DNA of 64,000 nucleotides from Bryobacter sp. (GTDB lineage Bacteria; Acidobacteriota; Terriglobia; Bryobacterales; Bryobacteraceae), in NCBI GenBank assembly GCA_022843605.1, contig JALHNI010000016.1:1-64000 (forward strand), in the 5' to 3' direction. The notes under the pieces are model-generated. The model was not told the DNA's origin. It made no database searches and saw nothing but the letters and a program-made list of their open reading frames with translations. Every line of letters starts with the position of its first letter. Within the stretch, counting starts at the first letter, position 1. The position numbers were made by a program, and so were the translations under genes. Below are positions 48,388 to 56,810 of the stretch, piece after piece.

Positions 48388-48651
48388 ATGCCCCAAGTCT
48401 ACATCCCAGCTCTGCTACGGCCTTGCACCAACGGGCAGGAACTGGTGGAAGCCGAAGGTCAAACCGTCCGCGACGTCGTCGCCTCTCTCGAAACCCAATA
48501 CCCCGGGCTACGCGGACGCCTGGTCAGCGAAGGACGGCTGCTGCCCAATATCGCCATTGGCATCGACGGCGAGGTCAGCGTCCTCGGCCTGAACGAAACC
48601 GTCCCGCCCGACGCCGAGATTCAATTCCTCACCGCCATCAAAGGCGGCTAG
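48388..48651 (+). CDS. MoaD/ThiS family ubiquitin-like sulfur carrier
   Basis: 87 residues in a beta-grasp fold (MPQVYIPALLRPCTNGQELV, IAIGIDGEVSVLGLNETVPP) ending in the required Gly-Gly (FLTAIKGG), which becomes a thiocarboxylate. It lies close to the molybdenum hydroxylase operon, but the sequence also fits amino-acid-biosynthesis sulfur carriers (CysO type), so the pathway is undecided. The stop overlaps the convergent HD gene by four bases. Confidence 0.9.
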   Translation: MPQVYIPALLRPCTNGQELVEAEGQTVRDVVASLETQYPGLRGRLVSEGRLLPNIAIGIDGEVSVLGLNETVPPDAEIQFLTAIKGG

Positions 48652-49199
48652 AGCCCCAGTTCGGCGGACCGGGCCTGCATCGCCTTCAAACAGAAGCCTA
48701 CATGCACGTCCAAATCGACGCCCATCTCCGCCACTCCCACCGCGATGTCCTCCCGGTTCACGCCGCGCGCAAAGGCCTTGTCTTTCAGCTTCTTTTTGAC
48801 GCCCGCCACATCCACGTCATGCACGCTCTTCGTCGGCTTCACATAGCTGCAGGCCGTAATGAAGCCCGCCAATTCATCGCAGGCAAACAACGCCCGCTCC
48901 AGCTTCGACACCCGGTCAATCCCGGTAAAGGTGGCATGGGACAAAATCGCTCGCCGGATCTCCTCGCTCACGCCCCGTTCGGCCAGGATCGCCTCACCCT
49001 TCACCGGATGGTCCGGCAGCGTGGGATGAATCTCCCAGTCGAAATCATGCAAGAGCGCTGTCACCCGCCACTTTTCCTCGTCCTCGCCGTATTCCTGGGC
49101 GTAGGCCGCCACGCAGGTCTCCACCGCCAGCGCATGTTTTCGCAGACTTTCTGACTTCACGAACTCACACAACAGTTGCCAAGCTTCATCTCGGGTCAT
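48648..49199 (-). CDS. HD-domain (HDIG-type) phosphohydrolase-like protein
   Basis: 183 residues from the ATG at 49199. HD landmarks: LRKHALAVETCVAAYAQEYG, VTALLHDFDWEIHPTLPDHP (His-Asp metal ligands), IRRAILSHATFTG and RALFACDELAGFITACS. It is close to bacterial single-domain HD proteins annotated as hydrolases. The ORF track's earlier start would read through the tRNA-Ala gene and is rejected. It is divergent from the tRNA and shares the short region with its promoter. Confidence 0.85.
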   Translation of the reverse strand: MTRDEAWQLLCEFVKSESLRKHALAVETCVAAYAQEYGEDEEKWRVTALLHDFDWEIHPTLPDHPVKGEAILAERGVSEEIRRAILSHATFTGIDRVSKLERALFACDELAGFITACSYVKPTKSVHDVDVAGVKKKLKDKAFARGVNREDIAVGVAEMGVDLDVHVGFCLKAMQARSAELGL

Positions 49200-49207
49200 C
49201 TTTGTAC

Positions 49208-49213
49208 TATAAT
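49208..49213 (+). promoter_or_regulatory. TATAAT -10 box of tRNA-Ala
   Basis: Perfect TATAAT 19 bases before the tRNA 5' end, with a weak -35 candidate TTCATC at 17-base spacing (49185-49190) inside the start of the divergent HD gene. Confidence 0.6.
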
Positions 49214-49232
49214 CAGAGTTGTCCGCACGTGT

Positions 49233-49308
49233 GGGCCTGTGGCGCAGTTGGGAGCGCGCTTCCATGGCATGGAAGAGGTCAACGGTTCGAACCCGTTCAG
49301 GTCCACCA
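49233..49308 (+). tRNA. tRNA-Ala, anticodon GGC
   Basis: 76 bases with encoded CCA. Acceptor stem GGGCCTG pairs with CAGGTCC (one G-U). D stem GCGC/GCGC, anticodon stem CTTCC/GGAAG with loop ATGGCAT giving anticodon GGC, T arm AACGG-TTCGAAC-CCGTT. It decodes GCC (and GCT) alanine codons. It precedes rsmG by 25 bases and may share its transcript. Confidence 0.95.
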
Positions 49309-49333
49309 ATCCCCTCCCGTTCATTCCAACCAA

Positions 49334-49969
49334 GTGTCTTTCGCCGAAGAACTCGCGCAGCTTCTCCCCTCAGACTTGCCCCATCGTGATCGCGTCGTGG
49401 CTGTGTGTGCCCGGCACCTCGATTTGATCGTGGAGATCAATCGAACCATGAACTTAACGCGCATCCTCGGAGAGCGCGAAGCCGCCATCAAACACGTCCT
49501 GGATTCGTTGATGCCCTGGCGCCTCTTCAAAAATGCCAGGCGCGTCGCCGACGCCGGCACCGGAGCCGGTTTCCCCGGTATCCCTCTCTCGCTGGTTCTG
49601 CCGGACACCCAGTTTTTCCTGCTTGAGTCCGTCCAGAAGAAGGCCCGCTTCGTTCAGTCCGCCGTTGACGCTCTCGAACTCCCCAACGTCGCCGTCATCC
49701 CCCTCCGCGCCGAAGAGTGGCTGCAAAAACAGCGGGTCGACCTGGTCACCGCCCGCGCCGTCGCCCCCCTGGAGAAGGCCCTTCCCCTCTTCGCCCCCGC
49801 GCTCCGCAACGGCGCCCGCGCCCTCCTCTACAAAGGCCCCGACGTCGAGAACGAAATCGCCCTCGCCCAAAACGACGCCCGCAACCGCCGCATCAAAATC
49901 CAAATCGTCGAGCGCTACCAACTCCCTGACGACCTCGGCTCCCGCACCATCGTCGAGCTCTCGGCTTAA
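49334..49969 (+). CDS. rsmG: 16S rRNA (guanine-527-N7)-methyltransferase RsmG
   Basis: Methylates G527 of 16S rRNA in the decoding region. The SAM motif ADAGTGAGFPGIPLSLVLPD, LLESVQKKARFVQSAVDAL and VTARAVAPLEKALPLF are diagnostic. I start at the GTG at 49334 (MSFAEELAQLLPSD, 211 residues), because the ORF track's start at 49202 would translate the tRNA. The ribosome site is weak. It usually lies near gidA/parA in other bacteria; those are not in view. Confidence 0.93.
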   Translation: MSFAEELAQLLPSDLPHRDRVVAVCARHLDLIVEINRTMNLTRILGEREAAIKHVLDSLMPWRLFKNARRVADAGTGAGFPGIPLSLVLPDTQFFLLESVQKKARFVQSAVDALELPNVAVIPLRAEEWLQKQRVDLVTARAVAPLEKALPLFAPALRNGARALLYKGPDVENEIALAQNDARNRRIKIQIVERYQLPDDLGSRTIVELSA

Positions 49970-50178
49970 ACACCGGTCACCAAAACCGGAAATAATCCTA
50001 AATCCAACTGCCTGAAGCACTTCACCCCGCCCGAACGCCCCAATCCCCCCCTGATTCTTGACTCCGCCTGCGAACCTAAGAATGGCGGACCTTCCCGGCT
50101 GCCCCGATTTCGCGCTCAAGCCCCTAACCCGCGAAAAACAAGAGAGAAACCCGAAAAATGGCTTTGTTCCGTAGCCCC

Positions 50179-51501
50179 TTAGTTCGAAGCCGCTTGCCCC
50201 GCTGCGTAGCAGTGCAGTTGCAGCCCCAAAGCCCACCGTCGCTGGAAACCTTTCCAATAGCCCGCCTCACCGGCACTGAACTTGCCCCCTGCTTGCTCTC
50301 CCGGCTTCACCGGCCAGGGGGCATCCCCTGCGCGCTTCACCCCCGGCCGCAGATACGCAAGGCGCGACGAATCGCCCTTCAAATACAGGTCCAGAAATGC
50401 TGTGGCGAAATGCTGATTGATCGCCGTAATCCGGTCCTTCCGCCACACCGGCTCTTCAAAGCTCTCGCGCGACACAAAATCCAGACCGATCCCCTCGGGA
50501 GCCGGATTGCCGCCCACATTGTGCCGCGCATTCTCATAAACCAGCATGCAGCGCTCCGAGTTCTTTGCCCCCTCGAATACCCGCTTCACGCCCTGCTCAT
50601 AGCCCGAGACATCATCGTGATCGCCCACAATGAACAGCGACGGCAGCGACAGCCCTTCAAGCCCTTTCGCGTCCCAACTGTTCATCGGCGGCTGAGCCCC
50701 CCAAGGCGCGATCGCGATGATTGCTTTAAGATTCGACGGGCGGCGTCCGACGAACTTCTCGTTGCCCGCAATAAATCCGTCCAGATAGCCGCCTGGCACC
50801 AGCCTCGTCAGCGCCGATTGCGCACTGTACCCCGCACCCCCACTCGCCAACGCCCCGTAGCCCCCCATCGAATAGCCGACAATCGCCGCCTTCTCCGCAT
50901 CCAGTATGCCGCCGAGAAACAGCGGCTGGCGGCTCAGGCTTTCGAGCACGAAAAGCTGATCCGCCGCGCGATTCAGCAGCGTGCTCGGGAACGCCCGTAT
51001 CTCGCCGAAAACAGAATCCGTATGATCGATCGCGGCGACGACGTAGCCCTTCGAAGCCAGGTTTTCCGTCAGGTAAGAAAGGAACGTCCGCGATCCCGGA
51101 TAGCCATGCGACACAATCACCAGCGGGAACTTCCCGTCCTGCCGAGGTACCGCATCGCGCTTCGCCTTGCCGGAGATCTGAAACGTGGTGGGGACACCCG
51201 GCCGTCCCGCCGACCGGCCCGCCATCTGGCTTTCGTAAACCGTGTGTGCCTGCTCCCCCGCGGCCAAGGTCGCGGGATACCAGATCTCTACCTTCAACTT
51301 ACGATCCGCCACCGGCGCCGACTTACTCTCAACGCTGTAGCGCAGAATATCTACCTGCCCGGGGTGAACCAACTCCACCGTTCGAACGCCGACACTGTAA
51401 GTGCCGAACGCAGCCAATTCGGGCGCGTCCGGCCCCGGCACGCTGAAGTAAGTCTGGGCGGCCAGCCTCGCCGCCACCAGTCCAGCCAAGTACAGGCGCA
51501 T
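50179..51501 (-). CDS. Exported alpha/beta hydrolase, PAF-acetylhydrolase/dienelactone-hydrolase-like
   Basis: 440 residues with a short signal peptide (MRLYLAGLVAARLAAQT). After an N-terminal strand region (KLKVEIWYPATLAAGE), the hydrolase fold shows FPLVIVSHGYPGSRTFLSYL, the nucleophile elbow VGYSMGGYGALAS and LPSLFIVGDHDDVSGYE. This matches PAF-acetylhydrolase-like secreted esterases. Substrate unknown. Separated from the upstream MFS gene by 12 bases, so possibly one unit of ester hydrolysis and uptake. Confidence 0.88.
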   Translation of the reverse strand: MRLYLAGLVAARLAAQTYFSVPGPDAPELAAFGTYSVGVRTVELVHPGQVDILRYSVESKSAPVADRKLKVEIWYPATLAAGEQAHTVYESQMAGRSAGRPGVPTTFQISGKAKRDAVPRQDGKFPLVIVSHGYPGSRTFLSYLTENLASKGYVVAAIDHTDSVFGEIRAFPSTLLNRAADQLFVLESLSRQPLFLGGILDAEKAAIVGYSMGGYGALASGGAGYSAQSALTRLVPGGYLDGFIAGNEKFVGRRPSNLKAIIAIAPWGAQPPMNSWDAKGLEGLSLPSLFIVGDHDDVSGYEQGVKRVFEGAKNSERCMLVYENARHNVGGNPAPEGIGLDFVSRESFEEPVWRKDRITAINQHFATAFLDLYLKGDSSRLAYLRPGVKRAGDAPWPVKPGEQAGGKFSAGEAGYWKGFQRRWALGLQLHCYAAGQAASN

Positions 51502-51513
51502 GGGAGGATTCCT

Positions 51514-52812
51514 TTAAAGTGTTTCGGGCTTGTAACCGCCGCGCGACCGGTCGTAGAGCCAAATGGCGCCAAACACGATCAGTAAGATCGCTGGTAAAAT
51601 CGCCACGGCCTGAAACGAGGTAGAAGCCGCCGCGCTCAGTACGCTCTCTAACTCGGGGCCGGATAACTGACTGAACGCCGCTTCACCGCCCGCCTTTTCG
51701 ATCTTAGCCGTATCGAAGATCTGCCCCAGCTTAGGCAGCACCAGAAAGATGGATAAATTGCCAGCCGTGCCCATCAGGCCCATCAGCAAAGCGCCACCGC
51801 GCGGAAACCGCTCCGCCGCTGCCGCCAACATCGTGGGCCACATGTAACAAACGCCGGTGCCCCACAAAGTGGCGGCCAGAAAACCAGTAAATGGCGAATT
51901 CGCAAAACTTAGGGCCACCAAGCCGAGCGAAGCCAACAGAGCCGAGATCCAAAGCAACCCGACCGGCGAGAGCTTATGCGCCAAAGGACCTGCAAAGTGA
52001 CGCATCGCAAACATCAAGCCGCTCACGTAAATCAGCAGGATGATGCCCTGCATCCCCACCGTGCGCGACAGCGCCAGGTCCACCCACTGGCCGGGAGCCA
52101 GTTCCGAAGCCGCAGTGAGAAACATCGACAGAAACCAGACGAGGAAGAATGGCTTGAGTAACTCACGAAACATCTGGCTGGCCGGAATGCCCGCCGCCGC
52201 GCGCTCCGTCGGCGGGAACTTCAAGGTCAGGCTCATCACGCCGAAGATAGCAGCCGGCAATAAGCTGCAAGCGAGCTTCACCTTCCAGGAAACACCGGCC
52301 TGCGCCAGCGCCAAGCCGATCAACCCACCGATGATAATGCCACCGGGCCACCAGGCATGAAGCGTATTCAACTTAGCCGTTTTATCGTTTGGATAGATCG
52401 CTGTCGTCAACGGATTGATCACCGTCTCGACGAGTCCCCAGCCGATACCAATCACCACCATCCCGCCCCACACTGCCCAATACACAGCCGGGCCGGACGC
52501 AATTTCGCCCGCGAACATCACCCCCAGCGTACCGACGATAAAGCAGAGAGAAGACAGGGCCAGCAGGCGGCCCATACCAAGAAAATCCAGCATCGGACTC
52601 CCGATCGCAATCGTAATGGCAAAGCCCAGCGACGCCACACCCAACACCGCGCCGGTCATCGCGGCGGAACTCAACCGGTCGAGCGGATCAAAGAATGTCG
52701 ATTGCAGATCAGAGGCAACACTCGACCTCAGGGCAAAGTTGATGCCGGCGGTCATTAAAGCGAGTAGGCTGACAAGAAACAGTTTGGCGTGGTCGTACTT
52801 AGACGTGGACAT
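51514..52812 (-). CDS. MFS transporter, FucP/glucose-permease-like
   Basis: 432 residues with 12 hydrophobic helices. LVETVINPLTTAIYPNDKTA followed by KLNTLHAWWPGG corresponds to the conserved N-terminal-domain loop of fucose/glucose permease-type MFS members; GTGVCYMWPTMLAAAAERFP lies in the second half. Substrate probably a sugar. It ends 12 bases before the hydrolase gene on the same strand. If it carries fucose or rhamnose, it could feed the BMC aldolase; this is speculation. Confidence 0.85.
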   Translation of the reverse strand: MSTSKYDHAKLFLVSLLALMTAGINFALRSSVASDLQSTFFDPLDRLSSAAMTGAVLGVASLGFAITIAIGSPMLDFLGMGRLLALSSLCFIVGTLGVMFAGEIASGPAVYWAVWGGMVVIGIGWGLVETVINPLTTAIYPNDKTAKLNTLHAWWPGGIIIGGLIGLALAQAGVSWKVKLACSLLPAAIFGVMSLTLKFPPTERAAAGIPASQMFRELLKPFFLVWFLSMFLTAASELAPGQWVDLALSRTVGMQGIILLIYVSGLMFAMRHFAGPLAHKLSPVGLLWISALLASLGLVALSFANSPFTGFLAATLWGTGVCYMWPTMLAAAAERFPRGGALLMGLMGTAGNLSIFLVLPKLGQIFDTAKIEKAGGEAAFSQLSGPELESVLSAAASTSFQAVAILPAILLIVFGAIWLYDRSRGGYKPETL

Positions 52813-52822
52813 GAATGTCCGT

Positions 52823-53287
52823 TTATACCACGCCCTCCACGAACTCCGGTTCGCACACCACGTCGCTATTCACCGACCTGGCAATGTAGCACTCCTCATG
52901 CGCCGCATGATGCATTTCCACAATCTGTTCGCGCGTTGGAAGAAGGTCGCCAGAGAAGCGCACTTCCGGCCGAAGCGTCACCCGGGAAATCCGGTTCTGG
53001 GTCATCGTGCCCGCGGCCGAGTCCTGATATCCGTCCACCCGGAAGCCCCGTTTTGCGGCGATCGACAGAAACCAGAGCATATGACAACTGGAGAGAGCCG
53101 CGACGAAGGCCTCTTCCGGATCAAGGGCCGCGGGGTCGGAGAACGGGACGCGCACGGAATGCGGCGATGAAGATCCCGGCACTTCGAGCCCACCGTCGAA
53201 CCGCAGCAGGTGGCGACGGCTGTAGCGCTGGTCAAGGAAAGGCTGATCTTCACGGGTCCACAGGATTTGGGCAGTGTATTCGGCCAT
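52823..53287 (-). CDS. OsmC/Ohr family peroxiredoxin-like protein
   Basis: 154 residues from the ATG at 53287 (MAEYTAQILWTREDQPFLDQ); the ORF track's upstream residues belong to the neighbour in another frame. The two redox cysteines of OsmC proteins appear in AALSSCHMLWFLSIAAKRG and AHEECYIARSV. OsmC proteins reduce organic hydroperoxides with thiol co-substrates. It begins two bases after the sugar-dehydrogenase stop, so co-transcription is likely. Confidence 0.9.
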   Translation of the reverse strand: MAEYTAQILWTREDQPFLDQRYSRRHLLRFDGGLEVPGSSSPHSVRVPFSDPAALDPEEAFVAALSSCHMLWFLSIAAKRGFRVDGYQDSAAGTMTQNRISRVTLRPEVRFSGDLLPTREQIVEMHHAAHEECYIARSVNSDVVCEPEFVEGVV

Positions 53288-53289
53288 CT

Positions 53290-55053
53290 TCACCGGAATA
53301 CCACGTCGAGAACCGGCGCACCAGCAGGCACGCCGTCGGGCACACGAATATTGATCTGGTACACTCCCACCAACCCGGGCGCGAGGCCCGCAAACAGCAG
53401 TTCGCACTCACGCCCGCCCAGCGTCACCACCGGCAGAGCCAAGACCGGGGAAAGCACAGCCACGGAGGCCGGCGCACCGGTCTCCGGCTGATTCCCGGTG
53501 GGCCCCAAACCGGTCGCATAGAAATACACCAACTCGCCGGCAACCAGCGGCCGCTCCGGCGTCACCAGAGTGTTGTCCGCGTGGCGCACGATGATCGGGG
53601 CGCTGTTGGCCATGAATACACCTGGCCGGGTCAACGTGACGGAAACGTCAGCGAGTTCCACCGTCTCGGCACCTGCAATCACCCGGACCGTCGCCGGAGC
53701 AAGCTCAGTCTCGAACGGCACCTGAAAGTTCACCTGTTCCAAGTCGCCGGACTTTGCCACGGCATAAAGCGGCGCCTCGCGTCCGTTCACCAGCACCCGC
53801 ACGCCCGCCAGCGTCCGTGGCAACGGCAAGCTGCTGGCCGCGGTGACACCCTCCGTTGGCAACACGCCCCTCAAAAAGGCCGAAGCTACGCCACCCGGCG
53901 CAAGTCCACCGCGAAAACTGGCCCCGTTCACGACCGACGTCAGCCCTCTCGCCAGAGGCGTCGGCACCAGTCTCAGCACCCGCCCGCCGCTATGGTCGCC
54001 CGCATAGAGAGTGCCATCCTCGTCCTCACCGAAAGTAGAGATGTTGATGCGGCTTTCCAGCAGCAGGCGATTGCGATAGCCGCCATCGAGACCCCAGATT
54101 CGGCCCGAGACATAGTCCGCGTAAACGTAGGTGCCGGTGAGCGACGAGGCCACCGGCCCGCGATACACGTAGCCGCCCGTAACCGAGAGGTCGCCTTGCG
54201 CCCGGGTATACTCGTGCACCGGCGGCGTGGTCCCCGTCGGATCACAAGGTGTTTGCCGGCATTGCAGACCTTCGGTGATGCGCCAGCCATAGTTCTCGCC
54301 ACCGCGGCTATTGGCGGGCTGGACATTGATCTCTTCAGCCCGGTTCTGGCCGACGTCGGCCATCCAAAGGTCGCCCGTCAGGCGATCGAACGAATAGCGC
54401 CACGGATTCCGCAAACCGACTGCCCAGATCTCGGGCAGAATCGAAGCGTCACCCACGAAGGGGTTCGAAGCCGGCACCCGGTACGGGTCCCCCTCCACGT
54501 CAATCCTCAGCATCTTGCCCAGCATCGAGCGCCGGTTCTGCGCCTGATTCTGCGGGTCGTTGCCGCTGCCGCCATCGCCCCAGCCGATGTACAGATAGCC
54601 ATCCGGGCCAAACTGCAGTTGGCCGCCGTTGTGGTTCTGAAAGGGCTGCGCGACACGCATCACGATCCGCTCACTGCCCGGATCCGCTGTGTCATCGGTG
54701 GCCAGCGAATAGCGGGCGACGATCGAGTTGCGGCACTGCGGATCCGTGTAGTTCACGTAGAACTGGCGCTTGGCGGCGAAGCCCGGCGGGAAGGCGAGGC
54801 CCAGCAATCCGCACTCGCCCGCTCGGTTAGTGCGCGTCGCGATATTGAGAAACGGCGTGGGGCTCAGCCCGCCCGCGCGCCAGATCCGAATGATTCCGTT
54901 CTGCTGGACGATGAACAAGCGCCCGGAGCCATCGCGCGCGCTCTGAATGTCGACCGGGCTCGTCAGGCCCGTGGCGATCGGCTCCAAACGAAGTTCGGCA
55001 GTCTGGGCAAAGAGCTCGGCGGCCCACAGGAAAGCGGCGAGGGAAATACGCAT
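53290..55053 (-). CDS. PQQ-type sugar dehydrogenase (sorbosone/glucose DH) with TIGR03437-like C-terminal domain
   Basis: 587 residues with signal peptide (MRISLAAFLWAAELFAQT). Residues about 20-360 form a six-bladed Gdh/sorbosone-dehydrogenase propeller: PVDIQSARDGSGRLFIVQQN, GLLGLAFPPGF, PFQNHNGGQLQFGPDGYLYI, GWGDGGSGNDPQNQAQ and GENYGWRITEG. The C-terminal 220 residues (SVVNGASFRGGLAPGGVASA, VYFYATGLGPTGNQP, FAGLAPGLVGVYQINIRVP) match the 'Solibacter uncharacterized C-terminal domain'. That domain is the best lineage marker in the window. Electron acceptor unknown. Confidence 0.9.
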   Translation of the reverse strand: MRISLAAFLWAAELFAQTAELRLEPIATGLTSPVDIQSARDGSGRLFIVQQNGIIRIWRAGGLSPTPFLNIATRTNRAGECGLLGLAFPPGFAAKRQFYVNYTDPQCRNSIVARYSLATDDTADPGSERIVMRVAQPFQNHNGGQLQFGPDGYLYIGWGDGGSGNDPQNQAQNRRSMLGKMLRIDVEGDPYRVPASNPFVGDASILPEIWAVGLRNPWRYSFDRLTGDLWMADVGQNRAEEINVQPANSRGGENYGWRITEGLQCRQTPCDPTGTTPPVHEYTRAQGDLSVTGGYVYRGPVASSLTGTYVYADYVSGRIWGLDGGYRNRLLLESRINISTFGEDEDGTLYAGDHSGGRVLRLVPTPLARGLTSVVNGASFRGGLAPGGVASAFLRGVLPTEGVTAASSLPLPRTLAGVRVLVNGREAPLYAVAKSGDLEQVNFQVPFETELAPATVRVIAGAETVELADVSVTLTRPGVFMANSAPIIVRHADNTLVTPERPLVAGELVYFYATGLGPTGNQPETGAPASVAVLSPVLALPVVTLGGRECELLFAGLAPGLVGVYQINIRVPDGVPAGAPVLDVVFR

Positions 55054-55113
55054 CCTTCCTCGATTGTAAGGAGCCGCCGCGCAACCGCGGGTTAACTTTG
55101 CGAGAATTACGGG

Positions 55114-55614
55114 ATGCCACGCTGCACTTCCCTTCTGCTTCTTTGTGCCGCCACCTTAGCCGCGGCCGACACCGCGCCCCCGCCGCGCGTCTTCGATGCC
55201 GCCCAGGTACAGGCCGTTTACCGCGTCCTGCTGGACCGCAATGCCCTGATGCTCGAGTCGATCAAAGAGGTCATCAAACAGAAAGGCGTTACCGATGGCC
55301 AAGTGCTCATCACCGCCGGCTCAGTCAGCGAATGCACCTATCACTATGTCGAGTCCACCGCCATCGTGCCCAAAGATCTGTTCAAGACCGTTAAGGGACC
55401 CTTTGAGATTCTCGGCGGCGGCGGCATCATCGCCGATGGCGAGCCGCACATTCACATCACACTCGCTGACGCCGAAAAAGGCGCCTTCGGCGGACACCTG
55501 GAGAACGGCTGCAAGATCCTCTACCTGGGCGAGATCACGATCACGAAGTACAGCGGTCAGGCGTTGACGCGCAAGAAGAATCAGCAGGGCGTCTCGCTAC
55601 TCGAGAAGAAGTAG
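55114..55614 (+). CDS. Exported PPC/DUF296 domain protein
   Basis: 166 residues with a signal peptide (MPRCTSLLLLCAATLAAADT) and a PPC (DUF296, PD1-like) domain: VLITAGSVSECTYHYVESTA, KTVKGPFEILGGGGIIADGE, PHIHITLADAEKGAFGGHLE and CKILYLGEITI. The HIHITLAD...GGHL motif is the metal-binding core of PPC proteins. PPC domains are normally cytoplasmic, many DNA-associated, so an exported copy is unusual. The stop overlaps the convergent hydrolase gene by 18 bases. Confidence 0.85.
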   Translation: MPRCTSLLLLCAATLAAADTAPPPRVFDAAQVQAVYRVLLDRNALMLESIKEVIKQKGVTDGQVLITAGSVSECTYHYVESTAIVPKDLFKTVKGPFEILGGGGIIADGEPHIHITLADAEKGAFGGHLENGCKILYLGEITITKYSGQALTRKKNQQGVSLLEKK

Positions 55615-56790
55615 CTCGCCGCTTACGACGCGCCCCTCACCGTCGAACAGATTCAGGTAGACGGCCTTGGCCCCGGCAGGAATGGCAGCGGACGCACGTT
55701 TCTTGTCGAGGTCCGCCGGCGCAATCTCCCATTGGCGATCCTGCCACTTGCCGCCGGCGCGCGTGTAGGCCAGTTCCGCTTTTGTGATGGGTGTACGAGC
55801 GTTGAATCGCACCCAGACCCGATCGCCCTCCCGGCCTTGAGCGCTAATGCGCGCGGGGCGAGTGCCGTTCTTCAGCATGGCCTCAGCAAAATGGAAGATC
55901 TCCTCAGGCTTTGCACCCTGGGGATGGCCATGCGGCATCCGCACCCGGTAGGCAAGGGTGCGCGGACCCTTCGGCAAGCGGTAGGACTTCTGCCACGACA
56001 CCGGCGGATAAGCAAAATCGTTAGTGCCATTCACCCACAGCATCGGCAGCTTGGCCTGCCCCAGATACTGCGACGGATCCCAGAGCGCGAGCCAGCGCTC
56101 CGCGCGTTGAGGGCCGAGTTGGGCGAAATCCTTGAGCCAGGCGGAATCCTCGCCCAAGTAACCGCAACCGTAGACCGGCGCGGCGAAACGAAAACGCGCA
56201 TCGAGGCCCGCCACAATGGACGTGAGATAGCCGCCCCAGGAGATGCCGGTGACGCCAATACGCTTTGGGTCGACTTCGGGAAACGAGCGGAGCAGCGAAT
56301 GCGCGCGCACCACCGCGGCGACGGCATGATAGCTCCATTGGTCAGCCGGCGGAAGGTCGACGTTCTTGAAGTCGCCCCAGCCGGCCGGTCCGGAAAACTC
56401 GGTGCGCTTGCGGTCCGGGTTCCAGGTCTTTTTCTCGCCCTGGGCCAACTCCGGCACCGCGCCCACCGTGTCCATGGCGATCGCCGCATAGCCGCGTGCG
56501 TTCCACATGCGCACCCACTCGGCAAAGGCCGTCCCGCCGCCGCCGTGGATCAGCACCATCGCCGGAACCTTCTCGCCCGCCAGGTGCTTCGGCGCTCCGT
56601 AGTAGGCGAACACGCGAGTGGGCTTGCCCTGATAGGGCAGGCCAGCGAACCAGATGGCCCGCACCCCGGGCTCGGCATGGTGGGGCGCCTCGAAGGTCTG
56701 GGGCACTTCGGAAAGGTCACGCCAACTCCAGGGCCCCGCGGCCCAGGCAGCCGGGAGCAAGATCAGAAACAGAATCATGCGGCGAGTCAT
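55597..56790 (-). CDS. Exported alpha/beta hydrolase (acetyl-xylan-esterase/dienelactone-hydrolase-like)
   Basis: 397 residues from the ATG at 56790 (MTRRMILFLILLPAAWAAGP, a signal peptide); the ORF track's 76 earlier residues lie over the ankyrin gene on the other strand and are unlikely. The core has VPAMVLIHGGGGTAFAEWVR, the nucleophile elbow GVTGISWGGYLTSIVAG, LPMLWVNGTNDFAYPP and the His candidate MPHGHPQGAKPEE. The last 90 residues are a beta-rich accessory domain. Probable carbohydrate esterase; divergent from the ankyrin gene. Confidence 0.88.
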   Translation of the reverse strand: MTRRMILFLILLPAAWAAGPWSWRDLSEVPQTFEAPHHAEPGVRAIWFAGLPYQGKPTRVFAYYGAPKHLAGEKVPAMVLIHGGGGTAFAEWVRMWNARGYAAIAMDTVGAVPELAQGEKKTWNPDRKRTEFSGPAGWGDFKNVDLPPADQWSYHAVAAVVRAHSLLRSFPEVDPKRIGVTGISWGGYLTSIVAGLDARFRFAAPVYGCGYLGEDSAWLKDFAQLGPQRAERWLALWDPSQYLGQAKLPMLWVNGTNDFAYPPVSWQKSYRLPKGPRTLAYRVRMPHGHPQGAKPEEIFHFAEAMLKNGTRPARISAQGREGDRVWVRFNARTPITKAELAYTRAGGKWQDRQWEIAPADLDKKRASAAIPAGAKAVYLNLFDGEGRVVSGELLLLE

Positions 56791-56810
56791 GGAGAGTATT
56801 ATCGAGCAAT

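Noticed and set aside
49202-49333. N-terminal extension of RsmG in the ORF track
   Set aside because: It would translate the tRNA-Ala gene; the GTG at 49334 gives the normal family length.
52789-55095. 768-aa plus-strand ORF over OsmC and the sugar dehydrogenase
   Set aside because: Arg/His/Gln-rich composition and no domain; the minus strand encodes recognisable proteins.
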